Shown piece after piece: positions 50,441 to 60,300 of a stretch of 64,000 nucleotides of DNA. Position 1 is the stretch's first letter. Each line of letters starts with the position of its first letter. Made by a program: the position numbers and the translations under genes. Source of the DNA: Alphaproteobacteria bacterium (GTDB taxonomy: Bacteria; Pseudomonadota; Alphaproteobacteria; Ferrovibrionales; Ferrovibrionaceae); assembly GCA_017307375.1 (NCBI GenBank), contig JAFKFH010000007.1, positions 413,722 to 477,721 of the forward strand, given 5' to 3'. Below the pieces are notes generated by a model. That model was not told the origin of the DNA, did no database searches, and worked only from the letters and a program-made list of their open reading frames with translations.

Positions 50441-51650
50441 CCAGTGGGCAATTGCCCTTGTCGAGCGGGCGGACGATCTCGGCCGCCGGGACGGTGCGCA
50501 GGATTTCCAGCATGTCCCATTCGCCCTTGATCCTGGCTGGCGACTTGACCTCGGCCAGGAACATGTCGTTGAGCAGGCGGCCGTCCTCGCGCAGCGTGGC
50601 GCCGGGGGCGTAGAAGTCGTCGACCTTCATCGCCTTCATCTGCCGCAGCACGGCCCGGGCCTCGTCGGTCCTGGCCGCGTCGATCGCGCGCAGATAGTGA
50701 TGCACCGCCGAATAGACGCCGGCCTGGATCTGGCTGGGCATCTTGCCCTTCATCTTCGCCCCGAAATCCCGCGCGAAGGCCCGGCTGGCGTCGTTGCGGT
50801 CCCAGTAGTAGCCGGTCAGGAACTGCAGGCCCTGCGCGGTTTCCGCGCCGATCGACTTGGCCGTATGCAGGTAGAACACCAGGGCGGCGAACTTGCGGCC
50901 GCGCTGGGCCAGCTGGAATTCGGCCGCCTGCTTGATCGCGTTGGCGGTATCGCCGCCGGCATTGGCCAGCGCGATGACCTTGGCGTTCGAGGTTTCCGCG
51001 GCGAGAAGGTAGGACGAGAAATCGGTCGTGTTGACCGGGTGGCGGACGCGCCCGACCACCTTGCCGCCGAGGCTTTCGAGAATGCCGCCGACCTCCTCTT
51101 CCATCGCCTTGCCGAAGGCGTAGTCGGCCGAGATGAAGAACCAGCTGTCGCCGCCCTGGGCGTAGATGGCGCGGGCCAGGCCCTGGGCCAGTGCGTAGGT
51201 GTCGTAGAGCCAGAGGGCCGAGGTGTCCGAGCAGCCCTTGCCGAACAGGTCGGCATGGGCCGAACCGACATGCAGCACCGCCTTGCCCCGGCTGCGCGCG
51301 ATTTCCTGGACTGCCAGCGAGATCGCCGAATTGGCGATGTCGACGACGACGTCGACCTTGTCGTTGTCATACATCCGCTGGGCCAGCGTCGAACCCAGGT
51401 CGACCTTGTTCTGGTGGTCGGCGGTGACGATTTCGACCCTGGCGCCGGCCACGGTGTTCTTGAGCGCGGCGGCAGCCAGTTCGGCGGCCGCAGCCGAGCC
51501 CAGCCCCGACGTATCGGCATAGACCGACGACTGATCGTTCAGCACGCCGATCCGGACCACGTTGTCCGAAATCTGCGCGCGTGCCGGCATGCTGCCGGCG
51601 GCAAGCGCCAGCACGGCGCCCGCCACCAGCCCGAGGGGATGCAGCTTCAA
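50427..51650 (-). CDS. Branched-chain-type ABC substrate-binding protein, orphan
   Basis: This 407-residue periplasmic binding protein starts at TTG 51650, with GGAGG six bases upstream, and has a signal peptide (LHPLGLVAGAVLALAAGSMPARA). The mature start ISDNVVRIGVLNDQSSVYADTSG and the DVVVDIANSAISLAVQEIARSRG segment are typical of the Leu/Ile/Val family. No permease follows it; it could use the Liv-type importer at 45217-48506, whose genes lie just across the convergent junction, as a second specificity. It lies downstream of the XylX-type gene and has its own LacI-like palindrome, so it may instead belong to the sugar-acid regulon. Confidence 0.9.
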   Translation of the reverse strand: MKLHPLGLVAGAVLALAAGSMPARAQISDNVVRIGVLNDQSSVYADTSGLGSAAAAELAAAALKNTVAGARVEIVTADHQNKVDLGSTLAQRMYDNDKVDVVVDIANSAISLAVQEIARSRGKAVLHVGSAHADLFGKGCSDTSALWLYDTYALAQGLARAIYAQGGDSWFFISADYAFGKAMEEEVGGILESLGGKVVGRVRHPVNTTDFSSYLLAAETSNAKVIALANAGGDTANAIKQAAEFQLAQRGRKFAALVFYLHTAKSIGAETAQGLQFLTGYYWDRNDASRAFARDFGAKMKGKMPSQIQAGVYSAVHHYLRAIDAARTDEARAVLRQMKAMKVDDFYAPGATLREDGRLLNDMFLAEVKSPARIKGEWDMLEILRTVPAAEIVRPLDKGNCPLVKAG

Positions 51651-51682
51651 GGGTTTCCTCCATTGTTGTCGGAGGAAACTTA

Positions 51683-51700
51683 GCCAAACGTTTGTTTGGC
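51683..51700 (-). promoter_or_regulatory. Second candidate LacI-type operator / stem-loop
   Basis: GCCAAAC (51683-51689) faces GTTTGGC (51694-51700), and CAAACGTTTG at 51685-51694 is a perfect ten-base palindrome centred on CG. The AAACGTTT core equals that of the operator at 54010-54023. It sits 35-50 bases before the TTG start of the binding-protein gene, so it could be a second site for the LacI regulator, or an mRNA hairpin behind the XylX-type gene. Confidence 0.45.
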
Positions 51701-51723
51701 GACAAGCGGAATTGGCCGGCGGC

Positions 51724-52902
51724 TCAGCGCAGCAGGCCGCGGCCAGCCAGGTTGCGCATCAGCGCGCCCACCCCGAAGGTCCAAGGTTCGCATGCGTCGC
51801 AGGGGCGCATGCGGTTGACGAGGCGGCCGAGCTTGGGCGCCGAGACGGCCACGATGTCGCCGGTCCGGTGGGTGAAACCCTTGCCTGCCGCATCGCGGTC
51901 CTGCACCGGCGCATACATCGTGCCGAGGAACAGCACCGCACCGTCGGGGTAGCGGTGGTGCGGTCCGATCATCTGGGCGACGAGGTCGGCCGGATCGCGG
52001 CTGATCCTGGAGATCGACGAGCCACCGTCGAGGTGAAAGCCTTCCGGCCCGTCGACCGACAGGCTGACATGGGTCTGGCGCACATCGTCGAGCGAGAAGG
52101 TCGCGTCGAAGAAGCGCAGGAATGGCCCGACGGCGCAGGACGCGTTGTTGTCCTTCGCCTTGCCCAGCAGCAGCGCCGAGCGGCCCTCGACATCGCGCAG
52201 GTTGACGTCGTTGCCGAGCGTCGCGCCGACGATGCGGCCGTCGGAGGCGACGACCAGCACCACTTCCGGCTCCGGGTTGTTCCAGGTCGATTTCGGGTGC
52301 AGCCCGGCATCGGCGCCGGAACCCACGGCCGACATCGCCTGCGATTTGGTGAAGATCTCGGCGTCCGGGCCGATGCCGACTTCGAGATACTGGCTCCACG
52401 CGCCCTGGTCGATCAGGGTCTGTTTCAGCGCCATGGCTTCGGGCGATCCCGGCTTCAGCCGCGACAGGTCTTCGCCGACCAGCCGCACGATCTCGGCCCG
52501 GATCGCGGCGGCGGCATCGGGATTGCCGCGGGCGCGCTCCTCGATCACCCGTTCCAGCATCGATACGGCGAAGGTGACGCCTGCCGCCTTGATCGCCTGC
52601 AGGTCGATGGGGGCCAGCAGCCAGGGCCTGGCAAGATCCCGTCGGTCGACCGGTGTGTTGGCCAGGATCGGATCCAGCGGGCCGAGCAGTTCGCCCGCGG
52701 CGCCGCGCAGCGCGGCGGCGGGATCGGGGGATTCGCACAGGTCGCGCATCGTCGGAAAGGCGGCGGTGATGTCATGCACGCCGTCGGCGCGGAGGGCCAC
52801 GACCGACGGGCCGCCGGCATCGGGGCGCCAGATGCGCCCGGCAAGGGCGCCCGAAGTGCCGTCGGCGGGAAGGGTGGTGGCGGAATCGAGCAACAGGTCC
52901 AT
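51724..52902 (-). CDS. xylX: XylX-type 2-keto-3-deoxy-pentonate dehydratase (FAH superfamily)
   Basis: This 392-residue member of the fumarylacetoacetate hydrolase superfamily resembles Caulobacter XylX along its length, from memory: KAAGVTFAVSMLERVIEERARG, WSQYLEVGIGPDAEIFTKSQ, STWNNPEPEVVLVV, LGNDVNLRDVEGRSALLLGKAKDNNASCA and the C-terminal PWTFGVGALMRNLAGRGLL. Such enzymes dehydrate 2-keto-3-deoxy-D-xylonate or L-arabinonate to 2-oxoglutarate semialdehyde. Glu and Asp metal ligands are expected in NPEPEVVL and LGNDVNLRD. It follows the LacI gene on the minus strand by 27 bases. The semialdehyde dehydrogenase that completes the Weimberg route was not found in the window. Confidence 0.85.
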   Translation of the reverse strand: MDLLLDSATTLPADGTSGALAGRIWRPDAGGPSVVALRADGVHDITAAFPTMRDLCESPDPAAALRGAAGELLGPLDPILANTPVDRRDLARPWLLAPIDLQAIKAAGVTFAVSMLERVIEERARGNPDAAAAIRAEIVRLVGEDLSRLKPGSPEAMALKQTLIDQGAWSQYLEVGIGPDAEIFTKSQAMSAVGSGADAGLHPKSTWNNPEPEVVLVVASDGRIVGATLGNDVNLRDVEGRSALLLGKAKDNNASCAVGPFLRFFDATFSLDDVRQTHVSLSVDGPEGFHLDGGSSISRISRDPADLVAQMIGPHHRYPDGAVLFLGTMYAPVQDRDAAGKGFTHRTGDIVAVSAPKLGRLVNRMRPCDACEPWTFGVGALMRNLAGRGLLR

Positions 52903-52929
52903 GGGCGTTTGGCCTCTTCTGTCTGATGG

Positions 52930-53973
52930 CTACAGGGTACGGACGATCGAGGAGTCGCGCACGCGCAATTCCGCCTTCAGCCGGATGACGCGCGGCGGGC
53001 CGGCGGTGTCCTTCAGCCGTTCGAGCAGCATGGTCGTCGCCTGCACCCCGATCGCCTGGGTCGGCTGGGCGACGGTGGTCAGCCGCGGGTGGAAGACATT
53101 GGCCCAGTCGAAATCGTCGAAACACGCGACCGAGACATCGTCGGGGCAGGTGAGCCCCATGTCCTTGATCGCCCGCATCAGCCCGATCGCCGACAGGTTA
53201 TTGGAGGCGAAGATCGCGGTGGGCCGATCGGGCAAGGCCAGCAGCTTCATCGCCGCGCCGTAGCCGTCCTGCGAGGAGAAGCGTACCGCCGGCGCGATCA
53301 GGGCGTCGTCGACCGGCAAGCCGGCTTCGACCATCGCCTGGCAATAGCCCTCGTAGCGCTCGCGGCTGGTCGAAATCTCGCGTCGGCCGGTGATGATGCC
53401 GATGCGCCGGTGGCCCAGGCCGAGCAGATGGCGGATGGCATCGCGGGTCGCCGCCGCATTGTCGATGATGACGGCATCGGCATCGATGCCGTCGATCAGC
53501 CGGTCGATCAGGACGATCGGAATGCGGCCCGATCGCCACAGGGCGTGCAACTCGTCGGTATGGCCCGCGGTGGCGATGATCAGCCCGTCCACCATCCGGT
53601 CGATCAGCAGTTGCAGATGCAGCCGCTCCTTGGCCGGGTCCTCGTCCGAACAGCACAGCATCACCGAATAGCCGCGGCGATGGGCCGCGTCCTGGATCGA
53701 GTGGATGACGTTGGTGAAGAACGGGTTGGTGATGTCGGTGATCATCAGCCCGATGGTGCCGGTCGAGCCCTTCTTCAGGCTGCGCGCCACCGCGTTGACC
53801 TGATAGCCGACCTCTGCCACCGCCGCCTGGACGCGGGCCTTCAATTCGGCACTGACGGGGGCCGAGCCGTTGATCGCCGCCGACACGGTGGCAAGCGACA
53901 CGCCGGCGGCGCGCGCCACGTCCACCATCGTCGGTACCCGACGGCGGACTGGCTGGTCTAATCGTTTCGTCAT
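52930..53973 (-). CDS. LacI-family transcriptional regulator
   Basis: This 347-residue repressor has the N-terminal HTH PTMVDVARAAGVSLATVSAAIN (about 15-35), hinge helix NAVARSLKKGSTGTIGLMI and a sugar-binding core (DITNPFFTNVIHSIQDAAHRRGY, ASNNLSAIGLMRAI, CFDDFDWANVFHPRLTTVAQP). It is divergent from the amidohydrolase gene at 54052, and a perfect LacI operator lies between them. It shares its transcript direction with the XylX-type dehydratase, so it probably controls both arms of the sugar-acid locus, as XylR does in Caulobacter. The inducer is probably a sugar acid or its keto-deoxy form. Confidence 0.94.
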   Translation of the reverse strand: MTKRLDQPVRRRVPTMVDVARAAGVSLATVSAAINGSAPVSAELKARVQAAVAEVGYQVNAVARSLKKGSTGTIGLMITDITNPFFTNVIHSIQDAAHRRGYSVMLCCSDEDPAKERLHLQLLIDRMVDGLIIATAGHTDELHALWRSGRIPIVLIDRLIDGIDADAVIIDNAAATRDAIRHLLGLGHRRIGIITGRREISTSRERYEGYCQAMVEAGLPVDDALIAPAVRFSSQDGYGAAMKLLALPDRPTAIFASNNLSAIGLMRAIKDMGLTCPDDVSVACFDDFDWANVFHPRLTTVAQPTQAIGVQATTMLLERLKDTAGPPRVIRLKAELRVRDSSIVRTL

Positions 53974-54009
53974 CGCGAAAACGCCCCTTCAATGCGGCTA
54001 TTGATGCAT

Positions 54010-54023
54010 ATGAAACGTTTCAT
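54010..54023. promoter_or_regulatory. LacI-type operator
   Basis: ATGAAACGTTTCAT is a perfect 14-base palindrome with the central CG typical of LacI/GalR operators. It lies midway between the divergent LacI gene (start 53973) and the amidohydrolase gene (start 54052), where one site could repress both. Confidence 0.75.
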
Positions 54024-54051
54024 GTAAACTGCTCCGACGGGAGGAAAACCA

Positions 54052-54885
54052 ATGACCGCGCCGGTGATCGACGCCCATCACCATTTCTGGGATCCGGGCC
54101 GGGCCGAGTATCCGTGGATGGCCGCGCCCGAACTGGCGCCGATCCGCAAACCCTATGGGCCCGACGACCTCGTTCCGCTGATCGCGGCGCACGGGATCGA
54201 TGCGACGATCCTCGTGCAATGCAGGTCCAGCACGGCGGAAACCGAGGCGATGTTGGCCACCGCGGCCGCCCATCCGTTCATCGCCGGTGTCGTCGGTTGG
54301 GTGGATCTGACCGCGGCCGATGTCGGCGCCCGGCTCGATCGCCTGATGGCGCCCAAGCTGGTCGGCATCCGCCACCAGGTCCATGACGAGGGCGATCCAG
54401 CCTGGCTGTCGCGGGCCGACGTGCGGCGGGGCCTGGCGGCGGTGTTCGCCCGCGGTCTCGCCTTCGACCTGCTGGTCCGCACCCGCGAGCTCCCGGCCGC
54501 GGTCGCCGCGGCCCGGGCCTTGCCGCAGGGGCGCTTCATCCTCGACCATGCCGCCAAGCCGCCGATCGCCACCGGCTTCGACGACGTCTGGGCCGAACGG
54601 CTGGCCGCCCTTGCCGACTGCCCCAATGTCTGGTGCAAGATTTCGGGGCTGGTGACCGAGGCCGACTGGCATGATTGGGATGTCGACCGGCTGCGGCCGT
54701 TCGTCGAGCACGCGGTCAGGCTGTTCGGCCCCGGGCGGCTGATCTTCGGATCGGACTGGCCGGTCTGTCTGCTGGCCGCCGAGTACGGTGCCGTCAAGGC
54801 CGCGGCCGAGGCACTGCTGCCCCGTGATGCTTTCGGCGCCAACGCCGTCGCCGCCTATCGTCTTTTCCGTGCCCAGCCAGCCTGA
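54052..54885 (+). CDS. Amidohydrolase, sugar-acid lactonase-like
   Basis: This 277-residue TIM-barrel metal hydrolase is of the COG3618 type (L-fuconolactonase/L-rhamnono-lactonase group). The metal-binding HxH is at the start (IDAHHHFWDP), with further ligand histidines in GIRHQVHDEGDP and ILDHAAKPP, and the closing Asp in FGSDWPVCL. In sugar oxidation routes this class opens the lactone before dehydration. It is directly downstream of the LacI operator and 10 bases before the UxaA-type dehydratase, which fits. The sugar is not determined. Confidence 0.88.
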   Translation: MTAPVIDAHHHFWDPGRAEYPWMAAPELAPIRKPYGPDDLVPLIAAHGIDATILVQCRSSTAETEAMLATAAAHPFIAGVVGWVDLTAADVGARLDRLMAPKLVGIRHQVHDEGDPAWLSRADVRRGLAAVFARGLAFDLLVRTRELPAAVAAARALPQGRFILDHAAKPPIATGFDDVWAERLAALADCPNVWCKISGLVTEADWHDWDVDRLRPFVEHAVRLFGPGRLIFGSDWPVCLLAAEYGAVKAAAEALLPRDAFGANAVAAYRLFRAQPA

Positions 54886-54895
54886 CGAGGACTCC

Positions 54896-56413
54896 ATGGC
54901 AACCGCCCGCACGATCCGCCTGAACCCCGCCGACAACGTTGCCGTCGCGATCGACACGGTGAACCAGGGGGCCGAGGCCGCCGGGGTCACGGCACGTGCC
55001 CGCGTGCCGCGCGGCCACAAGCTCGCCGTCGTCGCGATCGCCGAGGGCGAGGCGATCCGCAAGTTCGGCCAGATCATCGGCTTTGCCGCGGCGCCGATCG
55101 CGCCGGGCGACTGGGTGCACGAGCACAACGTGACCCTGCGCGACTTCGATCGCGACTACGCCTTCTCGGCCGAGGCGCAGGCCCCGAACCTGCTGCCCCC
55201 CGAGGCGCGCGCGACCTTCGAAGGCTACCGCCGGGCCAACGGGCGGGTCGGGACGCGCAACTATGTCGGCATCCTGACCTCGGTCAACTGTTCGGCCACC
55301 GTGGCGCGCTTCATCGCCCAGGCGGCCGAGCGTTCGGGCCTGCTCGATCGCTTTCCCAATGTCGACGGCGTCATCCCGCTGGTGCATGGCACCGGCTGCG
55401 GCATGGCCGCGAAGGGGGAGGGTTTCGACGTGCTCAAGCGGACGCAATGGGGGTATGCCGGCAACCCGAACATGGCCGCGGTGCTGCTGGTCGGGCTGGG
55501 CTGCGAAGTCTTCCAGATCGGCCGGATGAAGGAGGAATACGGCCTCGCCGAGGGCGAGACCTTCCGCAGCCTCACCATCCAGGAGGAGGGGGGCACGCGC
55601 CGGTCGATCGAGGCGGGGCTGGCAGCGCTGGCGGACCTGTTGCCGGTGGCCGACCGGGCGCGGCGCGAAACCGTGCCGGCCTCGGAACTGATGCTGGCGC
55701 TGCAATGCGGCGGCTCGGACGGCTATTCCGGGATCACGGCCAATCCGGCGCTGGGCGCGGCGGTGGACCTGCTGGTCCGCCACGGCGGCACCGCGATCCT
55801 GTCGGAAACGCCGGAGATCTATGGCGCCGAGCATCTGCTGACCCGTCGCGCGGCGACCCGCGAGATCGGCGAGAAGCTGGTCGGGCTGATCAAGTGGTGG
55901 GAAGACTACACCGCCCGCAACGGCGGCGAGATGAACAACAACCCCTCGCCCGGCAACAAGGCCGGCGGGCTGACGACGATCCTGGAGAAATCGCTGGGCG
56001 CTGCCGCCAAGGGCGGTACGACGACGCTGCGCGGCGTCTATCGCTATGCCGAACCGGTCGATGCCAAGGGGTTCGTCTACATGGATACGCCGGGCTACGA
56101 TCCGGTCTCGGCGACCGGCCAGGTCGCAGGCGGGGCCAATATCCTGTGCTTCACCACCGGCCGCGGCTCGGCCTATGGCTGCAAGCCGACGCCGTCGATC
56201 AAGCTGGCCACCAATTCCGACGTCTACCGGCGGATGATCGACGACATGGACATCAACTGCGGCGACGTGCTGGACGGCGTGTCGATCGCGGACAAGGGCG
56301 CCGAGATCTTTGCCCATATCCTCGAGATCGCCTCCGGCCGTCGGTCGAAGTCCGAGCAGCTGGGCTATGGTGACGCCGAATTCGTGCCCTGGCAGATCGG
56401 CGCCACCATGTGA
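54896..56413 (+). CDS. UxaA-family sugar-acid dehydratase (altronate/galactarate type)
   Basis: This 505-residue dehydratase has the usual two parts: an N-terminal SAF domain (RIRLNPADNVAVAI... ending near PGDWVHEHN) and the main UxaA region from about 110 (FEGYRRANGRVGTRNYVGILTSVNCSAT). Motifs HGTGCGMAAKGEG, LALQCGGSDGYSGI and MDTPGYDPVSATGQVAGGANI follow. The enzyme family acts on D-altronate or galactarate with an Fe or other metal centre. ATG 54896 is 10 bases after the amidohydrolase stop. It is convergent with the FAH gene. Beside the lactonase-like gene it probably dehydrates the opened acid. Confidence 0.9.
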   Translation: MATARTIRLNPADNVAVAIDTVNQGAEAAGVTARARVPRGHKLAVVAIAEGEAIRKFGQIIGFAAAPIAPGDWVHEHNVTLRDFDRDYAFSAEAQAPNLLPPEARATFEGYRRANGRVGTRNYVGILTSVNCSATVARFIAQAAERSGLLDRFPNVDGVIPLVHGTGCGMAAKGEGFDVLKRTQWGYAGNPNMAAVLLVGLGCEVFQIGRMKEEYGLAEGETFRSLTIQEEGGTRRSIEAGLAALADLLPVADRARRETVPASELMLALQCGGSDGYSGITANPALGAAVDLLVRHGGTAILSETPEIYGAEHLLTRRAATREIGEKLVGLIKWWEDYTARNGGEMNNNPSPGNKAGGLTTILEKSLGAAAKGGTTTLRGVYRYAEPVDAKGFVYMDTPGYDPVSATGQVAGGANILCFTTGRGSAYGCKPTPSIKLATNSDVYRRMIDDMDINCGDVLDGVSIADKGAEIFAHILEIASGRRSKSEQLGYGDAEFVPWQIGATM

Positions 56414-56420
56414 TGCCGGA

Positions 56421-57266
56421 TCAGGCGAATGGCACCACGCGCTGCTGCTGTTCGCCGAGGCCTGCGACGCCCAGGCGCATCACGTCGCCCGCCTTCAGGA
56501 ACTGCGGCGGCTTCATGCCCAGCCCGACCCCCGGCGGCGTGCCGGTCGCGATCACGTCGCCGGGCAGCAGCGTCATGAATTCGCTGATGTAGCTGACGAG
56601 GTGGCGCACGCCGAAGATCATCGTCTTCGTATTGCCGGTCTGGCGGCGCTGGCCGTTGACATCGAGGAACATGTCGAGTGCCTGGGGATCGGGAATTTCG
56701 TCCTTGGTGACGAGCCAGGGCCCGATCGGCCCGAAGGTGTCGGCCGACTTGCCCTTGGTCCACTGGCCCGCGCGCTCGATCTGGTAGGCGCGTTCGGACA
56801 CGTCGTTGACCACGCAGTAGCCGGCGACATGGTCGAGCGCCTTGTCCTGGGTGACGTAGCGGGCGCGGGTGCCGATGACGATGCCGAGTTCGACTTCCCA
56901 GTCGGTCTTCTCCGAGCCGCGCGGCAGCATCACGTCGTCGTTGGGGCCGACGATGCAGGTCGTGGCCTTCTGGAACAGGATCGGTTCCGGCGGCACCGGC
57001 TGGCCCGCCTCGGCCGCATGGTCGGAATAGTTCAGCCCGACGCAGACCAGCTTGGACACCGCGCCGACACAGGACCCCAGCCGCGGATTGCCGTCGACCC
57101 GCGGCAGGGTCTGCGGATCGATGCGGGCGATGCGGTCGAGCGAATCGGGCTCGAGCGCCAGGCCGGCGACATCGCCGATGATGCCGGAAAGATTGCGGAT
57201 CTGCCCTTCGGCATCGAGCAGGCCGGGCAGTTCGTTGCCGGGCGGGCCATAACGCAGCAGCTTCAT
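56421..57266 (-). CDS. FAH-family hydrolase, 2,4-diketo-3-deoxy-sugar-acid type
   Basis: This 281-residue protein has the small N-terminal and catalytic fumarylacetoacetase domains: KLLRYGPPGNELPGLLDAEGQIRNL, VGLNYSDHAAEAG, metal ligands in DWEVELGIVIG and GPIGPWLVTKDEI, and TGTPPGVGLGMKPP near the end. The group includes 2,4-diketo-3-deoxy-L-fuconate hydrolase, often mis-named ureidoglycolate lyase. ATG 57266 is chosen for its AAGGAAGG and start MKLLRYGP; the frame opens earlier at 57335. Together with the SDR at 20412-21152 it would complete an L-fuconate-type oxidative route, although the genes are 36 kb apart. Confidence 0.88.
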   Translation of the reverse strand: MKLLRYGPPGNELPGLLDAEGQIRNLSGIIGDVAGLALEPDSLDRIARIDPQTLPRVDGNPRLGSCVGAVSKLVCVGLNYSDHAAEAGQPVPPEPILFQKATTCIVGPNDDVMLPRGSEKTDWEVELGIVIGTRARYVTQDKALDHVAGYCVVNDVSERAYQIERAGQWTKGKSADTFGPIGPWLVTKDEIPDPQALDMFLDVNGQRRQTGNTKTMIFGVRHLVSYISEFMTLLPGDVIATGTPPGVGLGMKPPQFLKAGDVMRLGVAGLGEQQQRVVPFA

Positions 57267-57375
57267 CTGAACCTTCCTTCGAACGGTCGTTGCGTGTCGG
57301 TCGCCGACGCTATTTCGAATTGACCGCGAAGTCACTTGCTACGCACCATCGCGCCACCAGAACAGGGGGGATCGC

Positions 57376-60300
57376 ATGGGTGTCGGCCGGATTCTGATCG
57401 CCAACCGGGGCGAGGTCGCCATCCGCATCGCGCGCGCGGCAGCCGAGTTGGGCGTGGGCGCCGTCATGGTCCATGCCGAGGATGACGCCCGATCGCTGCA
57501 TGTCCAGGCCGGGGACGATGCGCTGCCGCTGGCGGGCCAGGGCGCGGCCGCCTATCTCGACATCGCCCAGATCGTGGCCGCGGCCCAGGCCGCCGGGTGC
57601 GATGCGGTTCACCCGGGCTATGGCTTCCTGTCCGAGAACGCGGCCTTCGCCGCCGCCTGCGCCGCGGCCGGGCTGACCTTCATCGGCCCGTCGCCCGAGG
57701 CACTCGCCCTGTTCGGCGACAAGGCGCGGGCCCGGGCGCTGGCCGGCCGGCTCGACGTGCCGCTGTTGCCGGGCACGTCCGGTCCGACCGACCTGGCTGC
57801 GACCCTGGCCTTCTTCGACAGTCTGGGCGACGGCGCCGCCGTGATGATCAAGGCGATTGCGGGCGGCGGCGGGCGCGGGATGCGGCCGGTGCTGTCCCGC
57901 GATGCGCTCAAGGAAGCCTGGACCCGCTGCCGGTCGGAGGCCCGTGCCGCCTTCGGCCAGGATGGCGTCTATGTCGAGCGGCTGATCGCGCGCGCCCGCC
58001 ATATCGAGATCCAGGTGGTCGGCGACGGCGAGGATGTCGTCGCGGTCGGCGACCGCGACTGTACCCTGCAGCGGCGGCGCCAGAAGCTGGTCGAGATCGC
58101 GCCCGCCCCCGGTCTCGACCCCGCCATCCGCGACCAGCTGGCGCGGGCGGCGGCCAGGATGGCGCGCGCGGCCGGCTATCGCGGCCTTGGCACCTTCGAA
58201 TTCCTGCTGGACCAGGACGGGCACTGGTTCTTCATGGAGGCCAATCCGCGGCTCCAGGTCGAGCATACGGTGACCGAGGAAGTGACCGGCATCGATCTCG
58301 TCGCGACCCAGATCGAGATCGCCGGCGGCGGCCGCCTCGCCGATCTCGGCCTGGCCGATCGCCTGCCGCAGCCGTCGGGCTTTGCCATCCAGCTGCGGAT
58401 CAACATGGAGACCATGACGGCCGATGGCGACGCGCAGCCATCGGGTGGGGTGCTGCATGCCTACGACCTGCCGTCGGGCCCGGGGATCCGGGTCGACGGC
58501 TTCGGTTATGCCGGCTACGCCACGTCGTCGAACTATGATTCGCTGCTGGCCAAGCTGATCGTCTCGACCCGCGGGCGCAGCTATGCCGACACGATCGCCA
58601 AGGCCTATCGGGCGCTGGGCGAATGCCGCATCACCGGCGTGGCGACGAATATCGGTTTCCTGCAGACGCTGTTGCGCCGGCCGGAAGTCGTGGCCAACGC
58701 CGTGGATACCCGGTTCATCGAGACTCATGCCGCCGACCTCGTCGCCGACGGCCAGGTACACGATATCAGATATTTCGCCGACGACGGGGCGGCCGCGGCG
58801 GTGTCGGCGGCGATCGAGGGGCCGCCCGGCAGCATTGCGGCCCCGGCGCCGATGCAGGGGCGTCTCGTCGCCGTCGCCGTGTCGGTCGGCGACGCCGTGG
58901 CGTCCGGAGCGCAGCTCGCCGTGATCGAGGCGATGAAGATGGAACATCTGGTGACTGCGGAAACGGCCGGCCATGTCCGTGCCGTCGTCGCCGCGGCGGG
59001 TGACCAGGTCGGGCCGGGCCAGCCGTTGCTCTTCATCGAGCCGGCCGCGATCGACGATGCGGCGGCCGAGGCAGACGACGACCAGGACCCCGACGCGATC
59101 CGCCCCGACCTGGCCGAGGTGATCGAGCGCCATGCCGTCGGCCTCGATGCGCGCCGGCCCGAGGCGGTCGCGCGCCGGCGCAAGACTGGCCAGCGCACCG
59201 CGCGCGAGAACATCGACGATCTCTGCGATCCCGGCAGTTTCGTCGAATATGGCGCGCTGGCGATCGCCGCCCAGCGGCAGCGCCGGCCGCTGGACGACCT
59301 GATCCGCAACACGCCGGCCGACGGGCTGGTTGCCGGGATCGGCACGGTCAATGCCGCCCTGTTCGACGAGGCGCGCGCCCGCTGCATGGTGCTGGCCTAC
59401 GACTACACGGTGCTCGCCGGCACCCAGGGGTTCATGAACCACAAGAAGACCGACCGGATGCTGGGTCTGGCCGAGCAATGGCGGCTGCCGCTGGTGCTGT
59501 TCGCCGAAGGGGGCGGCGGCCGGCCCGGCGATACCGACGTCGCGGTGGTGGCGGGCCTCGACGTTCCGAGTTTCCAGGGCTTTGCCCGTCTGTCGGCCGG
59601 CGCGCCGCTGGTCGGCATCGTCTCGGGCCGCTGCTTTGCCGGCAATGCCGCGCTGCTCGGTTGCTGCGATGTGATCATCGCGACGCAGGATGCAACGATC
59701 GGCATGTCCGGGCCGGCAATGATCGAGGGGGGCGGCCTGGGCGTCTTCCGGCCGGAAGAGGTCGGGCCGATCGCGGTGCAGACCAAGAACGGCGTCGTCG
59801 ACCTGGCCGTGGCCGACGAGGGCGAGGCGGTCGCCGCCGCGCGCCGCTACCTCGCCTATTTCCAGGGTCGCACCGCCGGCTGGACGGTGGCGGATCAGCG
59901 CCTGCTGCGCCGCCTGATCCCGGAAAACCGCCTGCGGGTCTACGACGTGCGGCAGGTGATCACGACCATCGCCGACGAGGGCTCGGTGATGGAATTGCGC
60001 CGTGACTTCGGCATCGGGATCGTCACGGCGCTGATCCGGGTCGAGGGACACGCCTTCGGGCTGATGGCCAACAACCCCCATCACCTCGGCGGGGCCATCG
60101 ATGCCGACGCCGCCGACAAGGCTGCCCGCTTCATGCAGCTCTGCGATGCCTTCGGCCTGCCGATCGTCTCGCTGTGCGACACGCCGGGCTTCATGGTCGG
60201 GCCCGATATCGAGAAGCGGGCGCAGGTGCGGCATGTCAGCCGCATGTTCGTCACCGCGGCGAATATCGGCGTGCCGATCTTCACCCTGGTGCTGCGCAAG

